This document shows, piece by piece, positions 57,542-64,000 of a DNA stretch of 64,000 nt; position 1 is the stretch's first letter; every line of letters starts with the position of its first letter. This DNA is from SAR116 cluster bacterium AG-447-C21. Lineage in GTDB: Bacteria; Pseudomonadota; Alphaproteobacteria; Thalassobaculales; Thalassobaculaceae. The notes beneath the pieces were generated by a model, which had not been told where the DNA came from, did no database searches, and was given only the letters and a program-made list of their open reading frames with translations. The DNA lies in the NCBI GenBank assembly GCA_003212315.1, contig QCQB01000006.1, positions 1-64,000 on the forward strand, given 5' to 3'. The position numbers and the translations under genes are program-made.

Positions 57542-58699
57542 TTAATTAGCAGATAATTCTCTGAAATGTTTTGATAATTTCAATCCTTGGCCTTGATAGT
57601 TAGACCCAAAATCTTGTGTTCCATATAATCTCTCTGGCACTTGTGTCATCCGCTCATATATAAGTCGACAGACAGTTTGACCATCTTCTATAAGAAACGG
57701 AACGTCATGAGATCTAACCTCTAAAACCGCACGAGTGCCAGCGCCGCCAGCTGATTTGTGCCCAAACCCAGGGTCGAAAAACCCGGCATAATGCACTCTA
57801 AATTCTCCAACCTTGGTATCGTAGGCACGCATTTCGGCAGCATAATTAATCGGTACCGTAACAAACTCTTTTGACATTAATATATAAAACTCGTCAGGAT
57901 TCAGTATTAAGGCTGGGGGTCGATTTTTCTGCTTATAGACTGGTTCCCAGTAGTCTAATACAGAACATGAGCCTGGCTTATCAATATCGACGATGGCGGT
58001 GTGGGGTTTTGCCCTGTAACCAATTAGTCCAGTTTTTGGGTCCCCAGCTAAATCAACACTAATTGCTACCCCATTATTTATATCTATTTTATCTTTGTTC
58101 GTAGCTACAAGTCCCTCAGTTTCCTGTAATTTACGCATCGCGGAATCCGCTGCAACGGGATGCCCTTTTCTAAATCGCAATTGATTTAACGTACTGCTTT
58201 TTCGAACTAAAATACTAAAAGTTCTAGGAGAAATTTCAGCATAAAGCGGTCCGTTATAGCCACTACAAACCGTTTCAAACTCGGATGTATAGTCGGTCAG
58301 CAAACGGGTAAACACATCTAATCTGCCTGTTGAGCTCTTTGGGTTAGCGGTTCCTGAAATACCGCTATTTAACCGAAGTGATTCTTGAAGCGGAACAATA
58401 TAAACACATCCTTTTTCCAGAACCGCCCCATTAGATAGGTCGATTTGATGCATCTCCATAGTCTTTAGTTTTTCTTGAACAGTGGCATGATGTCCCGGTA
58501 AAAAACTTGCTTGTACACGATATGCAACACCGCTTAATCTAAGATCTATACTTGCAGGTTGGATCTGCTTTTCTAGGATATCGGCCTCACTGATGACTCT
58601 TCCCGAAGCGATCATATTTTTAATCGTCTGACTGGCTAGTATGCCAGTAGAGTATTCAGGGTGTGGGTCAGAATTAGGAGGCATTAGACAGTTTCTCAT
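57542..58699 (-). CDS. dcd: Long-form dCTP deaminase (two Dcd domains)
   Basis: Deaminates dCTP to dUTP. At 385 residues it is about twice the length of E. coli Dcd, and it carries two Dcd-like halves: the first around QIQPASIDLRLSGVAYRV and SSTGRLDVFTRLLTDY, the second around AEMRAYDTKVGEFRVHYAGF, FDPGFGHKSAGGAGTRAVLE and VRSHDVPFLIEDGQTVCRL, where the catalytic glutamate should lie. This long form is typical of alphaproteobacteria. The start is uncertain, between ATG 58699 and an ATG five codons later. It is divergent from recX. Confidence 0.9.
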   Translation of the reverse strand: MRNCLMPPNSDPHPEYSTGILASQTIKNMIASGRVISEADILEKQIQPASIDLRLSGVAYRVQASFLPGHHATVQEKLKTMEMHQIDLSNGAVLEKGCVYIVPLQESLRLNSGISGTANPKSSTGRLDVFTRLLTDYTSEFETVCSGYNGPLYAEISPRTFSILVRKSSTLNQLRFRKGHPVAADSAMRKLQETEGLVATNKDKIDINNGVAISVDLAGDPKTGLIGYRAKPHTAIVDIDKPGSCSVLDYWEPVYKQKNRPPALILNPDEFYILMSKEFVTVPINYAAEMRAYDTKVGEFRVHYAGFFDPGFGHKSAGGAGTRAVLEVRSHDVPFLIEDGQTVCRLIYERMTQVPERLYGTQDFGSNYQGQGLKLSKHFRELSAN

Positions 58700-58781
58700 T
58701 TGTTGTAACTGAGTGGTGTAGCAATTTTTATTGAGCCTGAAAAGATATTAGTATTTTGAGAGTCATGCCCGGTTAAATCTT

Positions 58782-58813
58782 ATAACTTTAAATAATAGTT
58801 TGATAACTTTAAA
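58782..58813. repeat. Paired 11-bp direct repeats between dcd and recX
   Basis: ATAACTTTAAA occurs at 58782-58792 and again at 58803-58813, 21 bases apart centre to centre, two turns of the helix. It lies in the 188-base divergent gap, about 83 bases from dcd and 75 from recX. The layout suits a side-by-side binding site, but the region is AT-rich and it could be chance. Confidence 0.4.
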
Positions 58814-58887
58814 ATCGCGAGTACACATAAAATATAAACATGGGCATCTCAATAATATTTTAGTGTTGGTAAAAGGGTGTTAGCGCA

Positions 58888-59433
58888 TTGAAGCCAAAAT
58901 CAATAACCCACCAAGCGTTGAGAAATGCTGGATTACGTTATCTTGAGCGATATGCTGCCTCAACACAATCATTGCGCGATGTTTTAACCAGACGTATCTC
59001 AAAAGCTCAGTATTCGGATAGTCCTGACCCCTGCACTTTGAAACGATGGATAGACGATATAATTGAACAATTTACAAACGCGGGTTTGCTAAATGATCGG
59101 CTGTTTGCCCAAGCTAGGGCGGAAGCTTTGTTTAACAAGGGAAGTTCAATCAAAATGATACGCTCAAAATTGACTAAGAAAGGTATCGTTGGCGTTGTTT
59201 TGGATGAAGTCGTTTCCGACTTGGTGGATGAATGGAAGAACCCGGATCTAAGAGCGGCGATTCGATTTTCTCAACGCAAGAAGATCGGGCCGTTTCGTGT
59301 TAGAGGGGACCGTGACGTATTCATCAGGCGTGACTTAGCCAGTCTAGGAAGAGCCGGGTTTTCATTTGCGATAGCAAAAAAAATAGTACATGCATTCGAT
59401 TCTGAGTGCCTAAACGAAGACGACGGATGTTAA
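58888..59433 (+). CDS. recX: RecX-family regulator of RecA
   Basis: A 181-residue protein with RecX-type three-helix repeats: RYLERYAASTQSLRDVLTRR, GLLNDRLFAQARAEALFNKG, and SIKMIRSKLTKKGI. RecX binds the RecA filament and modulates its activity. It starts with TTG 58888-58890, with AAGGG about 11 bases upstream; the family often begins here with a short basic lead. recA is not adjacent. Its stop codon is part of a hairpin shared with the convergent peroxiredoxin gene. Confidence 0.85.
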   Translation: MKPKSITHQALRNAGLRYLERYAASTQSLRDVLTRRISKAQYSDSPDPCTLKRWIDDIIEQFTNAGLLNDRLFAQARAEALFNKGSSIKMIRSKLTKKGIVGVVLDEVVSDLVDEWKNPDLRAAIRFSQRKKIGPFRVRGDRDVFIRRDLASLGRAGFSFAIAKKIVHAFDSECLNEDDGC

Positions 59434-59448
59434 TTTCTATCCGCCGTC
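59419..59448. terminator. Hairpin between convergent recX and peroxiredoxin genes
   Basis: GACGACGGAT at 59419-59428 pairs with ATCCGCCGTC at 59439-59448 at nine of ten positions, around a 10-base loop that contains the recX stop. There is no long U run on either side, so it may slow or end transcription only in part. Its place between two convergent genes suits a shared terminator. Confidence 0.4.
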
Positions 59449-59465
59449 ATTTAGATAATTAAAGT

Positions 59466-59948
59466 TTAGAGTTTAGTTAAAACATATTCGGCACTTGAGA
59501 CTTCAAATGCCCCAGGCTCTTCAGACAACATCTCTGTAACTACTCCATCATCAACAATCATAGCGTATCGGGCTGAACGCATACCCATGCCAGCTTCCAT
59601 TCTATCAAGTTCTTGCCCAATTGCTTTTGTGAAATAACCACTGCCGTCCGCCAGCATCATGACTTTATCTTCAACATTCTGATCTAAGCCCCAAGCATCC
59701 ATAACAAACGCATCATTCACCGAGAGACATGCTATAACGTCAACATTTTTGGCTTTTAATTCACTATATTTATTGACGAAACCGGGTAGATGTTTAGCCG
59801 AGCAAGTTGGCGTGAAGGCGCCAGGTACAGCAAAAAGGACTACCTTTTTTCCAGAAAAAAGTTCCTTTGTTGAAATGTCGGTTATCCCGTTGGCTGTTTT
59901 ATGCTTTAAGTTCACCTCGGGGATTGCATCACCTGACTTTATACTCAT
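59466..59948 (-). CDS. Peroxiredoxin (Prx5 type)
   Basis: Thiol peroxidase that reduces hydrogen and alkyl peroxides. The peroxidatic cysteine is in VPGAFTPTCSAKHLPGF near residue 49, and the conserved VNDAFVMDAWG and GMGMRSARYAMIVDDG follow, all typical of the AhpC/Prx5 branch. It has 160 residues. AAGGA lies eight bases before the ATG. I see no second cysteine in the usual resolving place, so a 1-Cys or glutaredoxin-dependent mechanism is possible. Confidence 0.93.
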   Translation of the reverse strand: MSIKSGDAIPEVNLKHKTANGITDISTKELFSGKKVVLFAVPGAFTPTCSAKHLPGFVNKYSELKAKNVDVIACLSVNDAFVMDAWGLDQNVEDKVMMLADGSGYFTKAIGQELDRMEAGMGMRSARYAMIVDDGVVTEMLSEEPGAFEVSSAEYVLTKL

Positions 59949-60075
59949 TCAAATATTCCTTTCTAATTACGACGGTCTGTTATTTAAGATGTTTAGTTTG
60001 CAGAACTGCCTTAGTCTATAAATGCCCTTTATATAAAACAAATTATTTTTCTAAGATATGCTGGTTAATCCAGAT

Positions 60076-62232
60076 TCATTTAACGAGGTTCTCTGGACCG
60101 AGCGCGTCCCTGAAAGCTTTCAACATACTGGAATCGCTTAATAATTCGGGAAGAACTATGCCATCTACTTTGGCCGGCCCATAAATAACATTGAAAGGGA
60201 TTCCAAATCTTTTATAAGATTCCAAGTATGATAAAATAGTTGGATCAGGTAGCGTCCAGTCTGCCTGCATTTTTATGATGTTTTTATCGGATAACAATGC
60301 TTTTGAGAGCTCGCCAGACAGAAGGACGCTCTTATTAATTTGGCATGTGAGACACCAATCTGCTGTCACATCAACGAAAACACCCTTTCCATCTTTCACA
60401 AATTTTGGAATCAAGCCAGGATTAAAATCTTGCCATATTATTTTTTCGCCTGTTGTTAAGGTATTTATCAGCGGGCTATTTGCGTTTCTGATTGCTGAAG
60501 GCGGTTCTGAATACGCGATTATAAAAAGAGCTGCCATACCGATGAGTGCACTCAAGAATTTTAGGGAACCACGACGGCTTAGATGAAAAACCCATACTGT
60601 TATAAATGCTGAAGTAATCAATGTAAGACTAATGATAAATGAATTGGTATTTAACTGTTTGTATAAAATAGATAAAATCCAAATAGCAGTAAAAATTAGA
60701 ATAATTCCTAAAAAGGCTTCTAATTTATTCATCCAGGCCCCAGGACGTGGTAAAAATCTCAAAAGCTCTGGCCGGATGGATATCAACAAATATGGTAGTG
60801 ACAACCCTAACCCCATTGTTAGAAATATCGACAATATTTCGATAGGACCTTGGCTTAATGCAAAACTTAGCGCAGTGCCTACAAAAGGTGCAGAACAGGG
60901 CGTAGCCAGAACGGTAGCAAATGCTCCAGTAAGGAAATGCTCAACCTTAGAACTATTGTTTTCATGCAAGTTGATCAAGCTAGCTGATCTGTTTTCGAGC
61001 CAAAGAAGAGATTGTGGAACTTGAAAATTAAGCCAACCAAATAAGTTGCCTGCGAAGGCAAGTAAAATAAGGCAAATGAAACCTAAAAAAACGGGTTGTT
61101 GAAAGTGCATACCCCAACCAATACTTACGCCGCCTTGTTTTAGAATAATTGTTAATATAGCTATGACCAAAAAAGAAAAAATTACGCCAGACGCGGAGTA
61201 AATAAATCCATTCCTAACGGCCCTTCGGTCTAAGCCAGACGAGCGCGTCAGTTGGAGAAGTTTTATTGTTAATACGGGAAGAACACATGGCATGAGGTTT
61301 AAAATTAAACCTCCTATTAACGCTGCTAGTAAAACGGTAAGCCAATTAAAACTGGTGTAGGATTGGACGGGTTTAGTGACTAATTTCCCGCGTATAGATC
61401 TTCTCACTTCTATAGACTTTTTGCCGTCCACAACAGTTATCGTAATAGGTATCCCAGTAAGATTGGTATCTATCGGTATATCATTGGATAAAATGAACGA
61501 CGCATTTAACCGGTTGTTTGAGATAGAAACCTCCGGTTTTCCAAATCTAAAAGCGTTCTCTGATTCAATAAAAACATCGGGTTTGATGAGAGGGTGCTTC
61601 GATTTTACTGTAATAAGGATTGAGTTTTTGTTAGCGTTGACACTAAGGATCTTAAATCCTGGCCAAGTTGCTTTCGTTGGCACGCGCTTCTCGAACGAAT
61701 AAATCGATGCCGCGTGTTCTGTTTTTACTGTATTGCCAACTGGGATTGTTAAATTAAGATCTCCGTCTATAGGAACACAAATATCCTTACATGCAAGTGC
61801 TGTGATATTTGCTTGCAAAACTAATGGTTCTTTCGTCGTTTCTACGGTCGCTGTTATTGGGAATATGATCTTCTTTTCATATCCATAATTTTGCATATCT
61901 TCAAAAATAAATCGTTTGGGCGCTGGCCAAAACCATTTTATTTCAGATAAGTTTTCGTTATTCTCAAAGTTAATTTCTGGCGGGTATCCTGCGTCTCCAG
62001 GATTGCGCCAATAAATCTTCCAACCATCTTTGAGTTCGAATTCTAAACCAAGTGGCACTTTATTAGAGGCGCCTATATTACTTATTCCACTAATTAGGCG
62101 AAAGTTAGCCATCTCTGTAAAAACCCAATTAGAAACCCCAGCAGCCTTGGGAGATGCTTGAGTTGGTATTATAAAAATCATGATAATAAACAGAAGAATT
62201 TTTTTGTATGACATGATTTTAAAATTTTTCAT
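60076..62232 (-). CDS. dsbD: DsbD/ScsB-type thiol:disulfide reductase
   Basis: A 718-residue inner-membrane protein that carries electrons from cytosolic thioredoxin to the periplasm. After a signal peptide there is a periplasmic domain (about 30-290; ALACKDICVPIDG), then about eight membrane helices with the paired cysteines in LMPCVLP and ATPCSAP, and a C-terminal thioredoxin domain with VTADWCLTCQINKSV. The long ScsB-like N-terminal domain suggests the ScsB branch, linked to copper stress, rather than E. coli DsbD. The start may be at 62232 or at the ATG six codons later. Confidence 0.9.
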   Translation of the reverse strand: MKNFKIMSYKKILLFIIMIFIIPTQASPKAAGVSNWVFTEMANFRLISGISNIGASNKVPLGLEFELKDGWKIYWRNPGDAGYPPEINFENNENLSEIKWFWPAPKRFIFEDMQNYGYEKKIIFPITATVETTKEPLVLQANITALACKDICVPIDGDLNLTIPVGNTVKTEHAASIYSFEKRVPTKATWPGFKILSVNANKNSILITVKSKHPLIKPDVFIESENAFRFGKPEVSISNNRLNASFILSNDIPIDTNLTGIPITITVVDGKKSIEVRRSIRGKLVTKPVQSYTSFNWLTVLLAALIGGLILNLMPCVLPVLTIKLLQLTRSSGLDRRAVRNGFIYSASGVIFSFLVIAILTIILKQGGVSIGWGMHFQQPVFLGFICLILLAFAGNLFGWLNFQVPQSLLWLENRSASLINLHENNSSKVEHFLTGAFATVLATPCSAPFVGTALSFALSQGPIEILSIFLTMGLGLSLPYLLISIRPELLRFLPRPGAWMNKLEAFLGIILIFTAIWILSILYKQLNTNSFIISLTLITSAFITVWVFHLSRRGSLKFLSALIGMAALFIIAYSEPPSAIRNANSPLINTLTTGEKIIWQDFNPGLIPKFVKDGKGVFVDVTADWCLTCQINKSVLLSGELSKALLSDKNIIKMQADWTLPDPTILSYLESYKRFGIPFNVIYGPAKVDGIVLPELLSDSSMLKAFRDALGPENLVK

Positions 62233-62308
62233 TTGAATTAACTAGAATCCATCCATTTTCATTTAAATTATAAAAGTACTTAGTGGATAGAACAAATGCG
62301 CTTAATGT

Positions 62309-62941
62309 ATGTGCATAGAGTTTAAAATGTCAGCAAACTATGGGATCACCTCTTTAACTGGGACAATGTCTAAAATGGAAAGTCCATTTCTTTCAGGAAA
62401 ACTAATTATAGCTATGCCTACCATGAGTGATCCTCGTTTCAAACGGTCCGTTGTTTGTATCTGTGCCCATAACGAAGATGGGGCTATTGGTATTATAATC
62501 AATAAGATAATAGAATCCCTTTCTTTTTCCAAAATTATCAAACAGCTCAGACTCAAAAAAAATAAGGTTAAAAGGGATTACTCGGAGCCAATTTATTTTG
62601 GAGGGCCAGTAGAGACAGAGCGAGGTTTCATATTGCATACCGCTGACTATTTCTCTGAAAATAGTACCTCTATAAATACTCAAATAAGTATGACGGCTTC
62701 CACCGAAATACTGCAGGCGCTTATTGATGGAAATGGTCCAAATAAAAGTATTATTGCGTTAGGATATGCTGGTTGGGGTCCAGGTCAGCTAGATACAGAA
62801 ATTCAGTCTAATGCTTGGCTTAGTGTTCAGTCGGATCCAGAACTTATATTTTCAGATAAAACATCTGACAAATGGGATATGGCTCTAGAGAAAATAGGTG
62901 TTGACCCAGCACTTCTGTCTACCGAGTTTGGGAGAGCCTAA
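62309..62941 (+). CDS. UPF0301 family protein YqgE/AlgH
   Basis: A 210-residue protein of the YqgE/AlgH family, of unknown molecular function; a Pseudomonas relative was named for an effect on alginate. The signature LSGKLIIAMPTMSDPRFKRS at the start, CAHNEDGAIGIIINK, YFGGPVETERGFILH and ALGYAGWGPGQLDTEI are clear. Two ATG starts are possible, at 62309 or 62327; the second (MSANYGITSL) has a slightly better ribosome site. It is divergent from dsbD and convergent with maeB. Confidence 0.9.
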   Translation: MCIEFKMSANYGITSLTGTMSKMESPFLSGKLIIAMPTMSDPRFKRSVVCICAHNEDGAIGIIINKIIESLSFSKIIKQLRLKKNKVKRDYSEPIYFGGPVETERGFILHTADYFSENSTSINTQISMTASTEILQALIDGNGPNKSIIALGYAGWGPGQLDTEIQSNAWLSVQSDPELIFSDKTSDKWDMALEKIGVDPALLSTEFGRA

Positions 62942-62975
62942 AAACTAAAACTATCTAACTTAGATAACTAAAATT

Positions 62976-64000
62976 TCAAATATCGATCGAAGCATCGTAG
63001 GCCGCTATTGCGGCCGCTTGTACCAAGTCGTTTACAGTTGCATTCATTTGGACGATTTGTACTGGTTTCTCCAAACCTAGAAGCATCGGACCTATTATGG
63101 TTCCCCCACCCACAGCTTGAAGCAATTTATAGCTTATATTTGCCGCGTGGAGTCCAGGCATAATCAAAATGTTAGCCGGTCCGGAAAGCCGGCAAAATGG
63201 AAAATTGGCCCGTAGAGACATGTCTAGGGCGACATCGACATTCATCTCCCCGTCATATTCAAAGTCGACTTTTCGCTCGTCGAGAATTTTCACGGCCGCT
63301 CGAACTCTCTCCATATGTTCCCTGTGGGGATAGCCAAAATTTGAAAATGATAGAAGCGCTACTCTTGGCTCATAACCAAAGGATTTCGCTTTTTCAGCGG
63401 TTTGGATCGCGATATCTGCCATAGCTATCGCATCTGGTTCTTCGTTGATATTCGTATCGGCGATGAATAATGCAGTACTTCGTGTAACAACCAAACTACA
63501 CGTCATCAGCCGTTGTCCGGGTTTTGGATCGAGGACCCGCGTAATATATTCGTGATTGACCCCAAAACTTCTCGTTAGACCGGTAACCATGGCGTCCGCG
63601 TGACCGTGTGCTACCATCGATGCGCCAAAAACATTCCGGTCTTGGTTAACCATTCGGAGGACGTCGCGATATAAATGGCCTTTTCGCTGCAGTCGCTTGT
63701 AAAGGCTGTTACTGTATTCTTCATTATGGTCTGATAATCTAGCGTTATGGATCTCAAGGCCATCCAAACCAGAAAGGCCTAATTTTTCCAAACTCTTTTT
63801 TACAGTATCCTCTCTTCCGATCAAAATAGGTTGCCCGTATCCGCTAGTTTGAAATGATATTGCAGCTCTTATTACTCGTTCCTCTTCCCCTTCCGCAAAA
63901 ACCACACGTTTAGGTGCCCTTTTTACGCGTGAATAAATTCCACTTAAACTATTTGCTGTAGGGTTGAGCCGAGCTTTGAGTTCTTGCTCGTACATTTCAA
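62976..64000 (-). CDS. maeB: NADP-dependent malic enzyme MaeB, C-terminal part (cut by window edge)
   Basis: The frame reads from base 64000 to a stop at 62976 and encodes the phosphotransacetylase-like domain of MaeB: APKRVVFAEGEEERVIRAA near its start, then GHADAMVTGLTRSFGVNHEY, SFSNFGYPHREHMERVRAAV and GPANILIMPGLHAANISYKL. An ATG at 63995 is in frame, but the two codons before it are open too. The match at the fusion point suggests that the malic-enzyme half lies beyond the window. MaeB turns malate into pyruvate; the second domain is usually regulatory. A stand-alone phosphotransacetylase is less likely. Confidence 0.85.
   Translation of the reverse strand, partial: EMYEQELKARLNPTANSLSGIYSRVKRAPKRVVFAEGEEERVIRAAISFQTSGYGQPILIGREDTVKKSLEKLGLSGLDGLEIHNARLSDHNEEYSNSLYKRLQRKGHLYRDVLRMVNQDRNVFGASMVAHGHADAMVTGLTRSFGVNHEYITRVLDPKPGQRLMTCSLVVTRSTALFIADTNINEEPDAIAMADIAIQTAEKAKSFGYEPRVALLSFSNFGYPHREHMERVRAAVKILDERKVDFEYDGEMNVDVALDMSLRANFPFCRLSGPANILIMPGLHAANISYKLLQAVGGGTIIGPMLLGLEKPVQIVQMNATVNDLVQAAAIAAYDASIDI

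Noticed and set aside
62952-62966. 15-base AT palindrome TATCTAA-C-TTAGATA between yqgE and maeB
   Set aside because: The one-base loop and lack of GC pairs make a terminator unlikely, and such AT dyads are expected by chance here.

Overview
The window looks like chromosomal core DNA from a free-living, Gram-negative alphaproteobacterium with a fairly AT-rich genome. Evidence for this class: hemE and hemJ next to rho and mnmE; hslVU divergent from a hisB-hisH-hisA-hisF-hisE operon; a Tim44-domain protein, mltA and an Smr protein in a row; the dapF-mtaB-ftsY and ffh-rpsP-rimM-trmD-rplS-leuCDB-asd blocks; and the long two-domain dCTP deaminase. The species cannot be named from sequence reading alone. 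Genes are tightly packed, many neighbours overlap or nearly touch, and GTG or TTG starts are common. I see no tRNA, rRNA, CRISPR array, insertion sequence or prophage.

Layout. 1-4576: mnmE (cut by the window edge), rho, hemJ and hemE read leftward, with a lone quinone oxidoreductase gene facing them. 4577-5119: an AT-rich gap with DnaA boxes between hemE and coaE, the best candidate here for the chromosomal replication origin. 5120-12086: coaE, dnaQ, secB, fxsA, timA-like, mltA, smr, hslU, hslV. 12234-16318: a partial his operon (hisB, hisH, an acetyltransferase, hisA, hisF, hisE, a HIT protein). 16327-22996: gshB, a BON lipoprotein, rsmI, an LpoA-like lipoprotein, hemW, rdgB, rph. 23136-28235: hrcA, grpE, dnaK, dnaJ, with a heat-shock-type promoter before dnaK. 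28361-32864: a PadR regulator with a 22-bp palindrome at its start, dapB, a DUF2244 protein, a small lipoprotein, an EI24 membrane protein and a PfkB kinase. 32857-38495: the most accessory-looking part, with an AmpG-like permease, a small ORF, an alpha/beta hydrolase and a four-carbon acid-sugar (tetronate) set otnK/otnI/denD. 38498-43105: xthA, a FAH-family hydrolase, ftsY, mtaB, dapF. 43206-52727: an Ldh2-type dehydrogenase, then ffh, rpsP, rimM, trmD, rplS, leuC, leuD, leuB, asd. 52756-64000: pyridoxal kinase, a lipoprotein, hslO, argF, argD, dcd, recX, a peroxiredoxin, a DsbD/ScsB-type reductase, yqgE, and the C-terminal part of maeB cut by the right edge.

How the genes work together. 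Four themes recur: protein quality control (HslUV, DnaK/DnaJ/GrpE/HrcA, HslO, SecB), co-translational targeting (Ffh and FtsY, both with apparent TTG starts), amino-acid synthesis (His, Leu, Arg, and the Asp-to-DAP route through Asd, DapB and DapF), and heme or nucleotide housekeeping. I found no clear new multi-gene system. The most rewarding items to follow up are the putative origin, the PadR palindrome, the tetronate cluster that lacks its aldolase, the candidate heat-shock promoters and the ffh leader hairpin.
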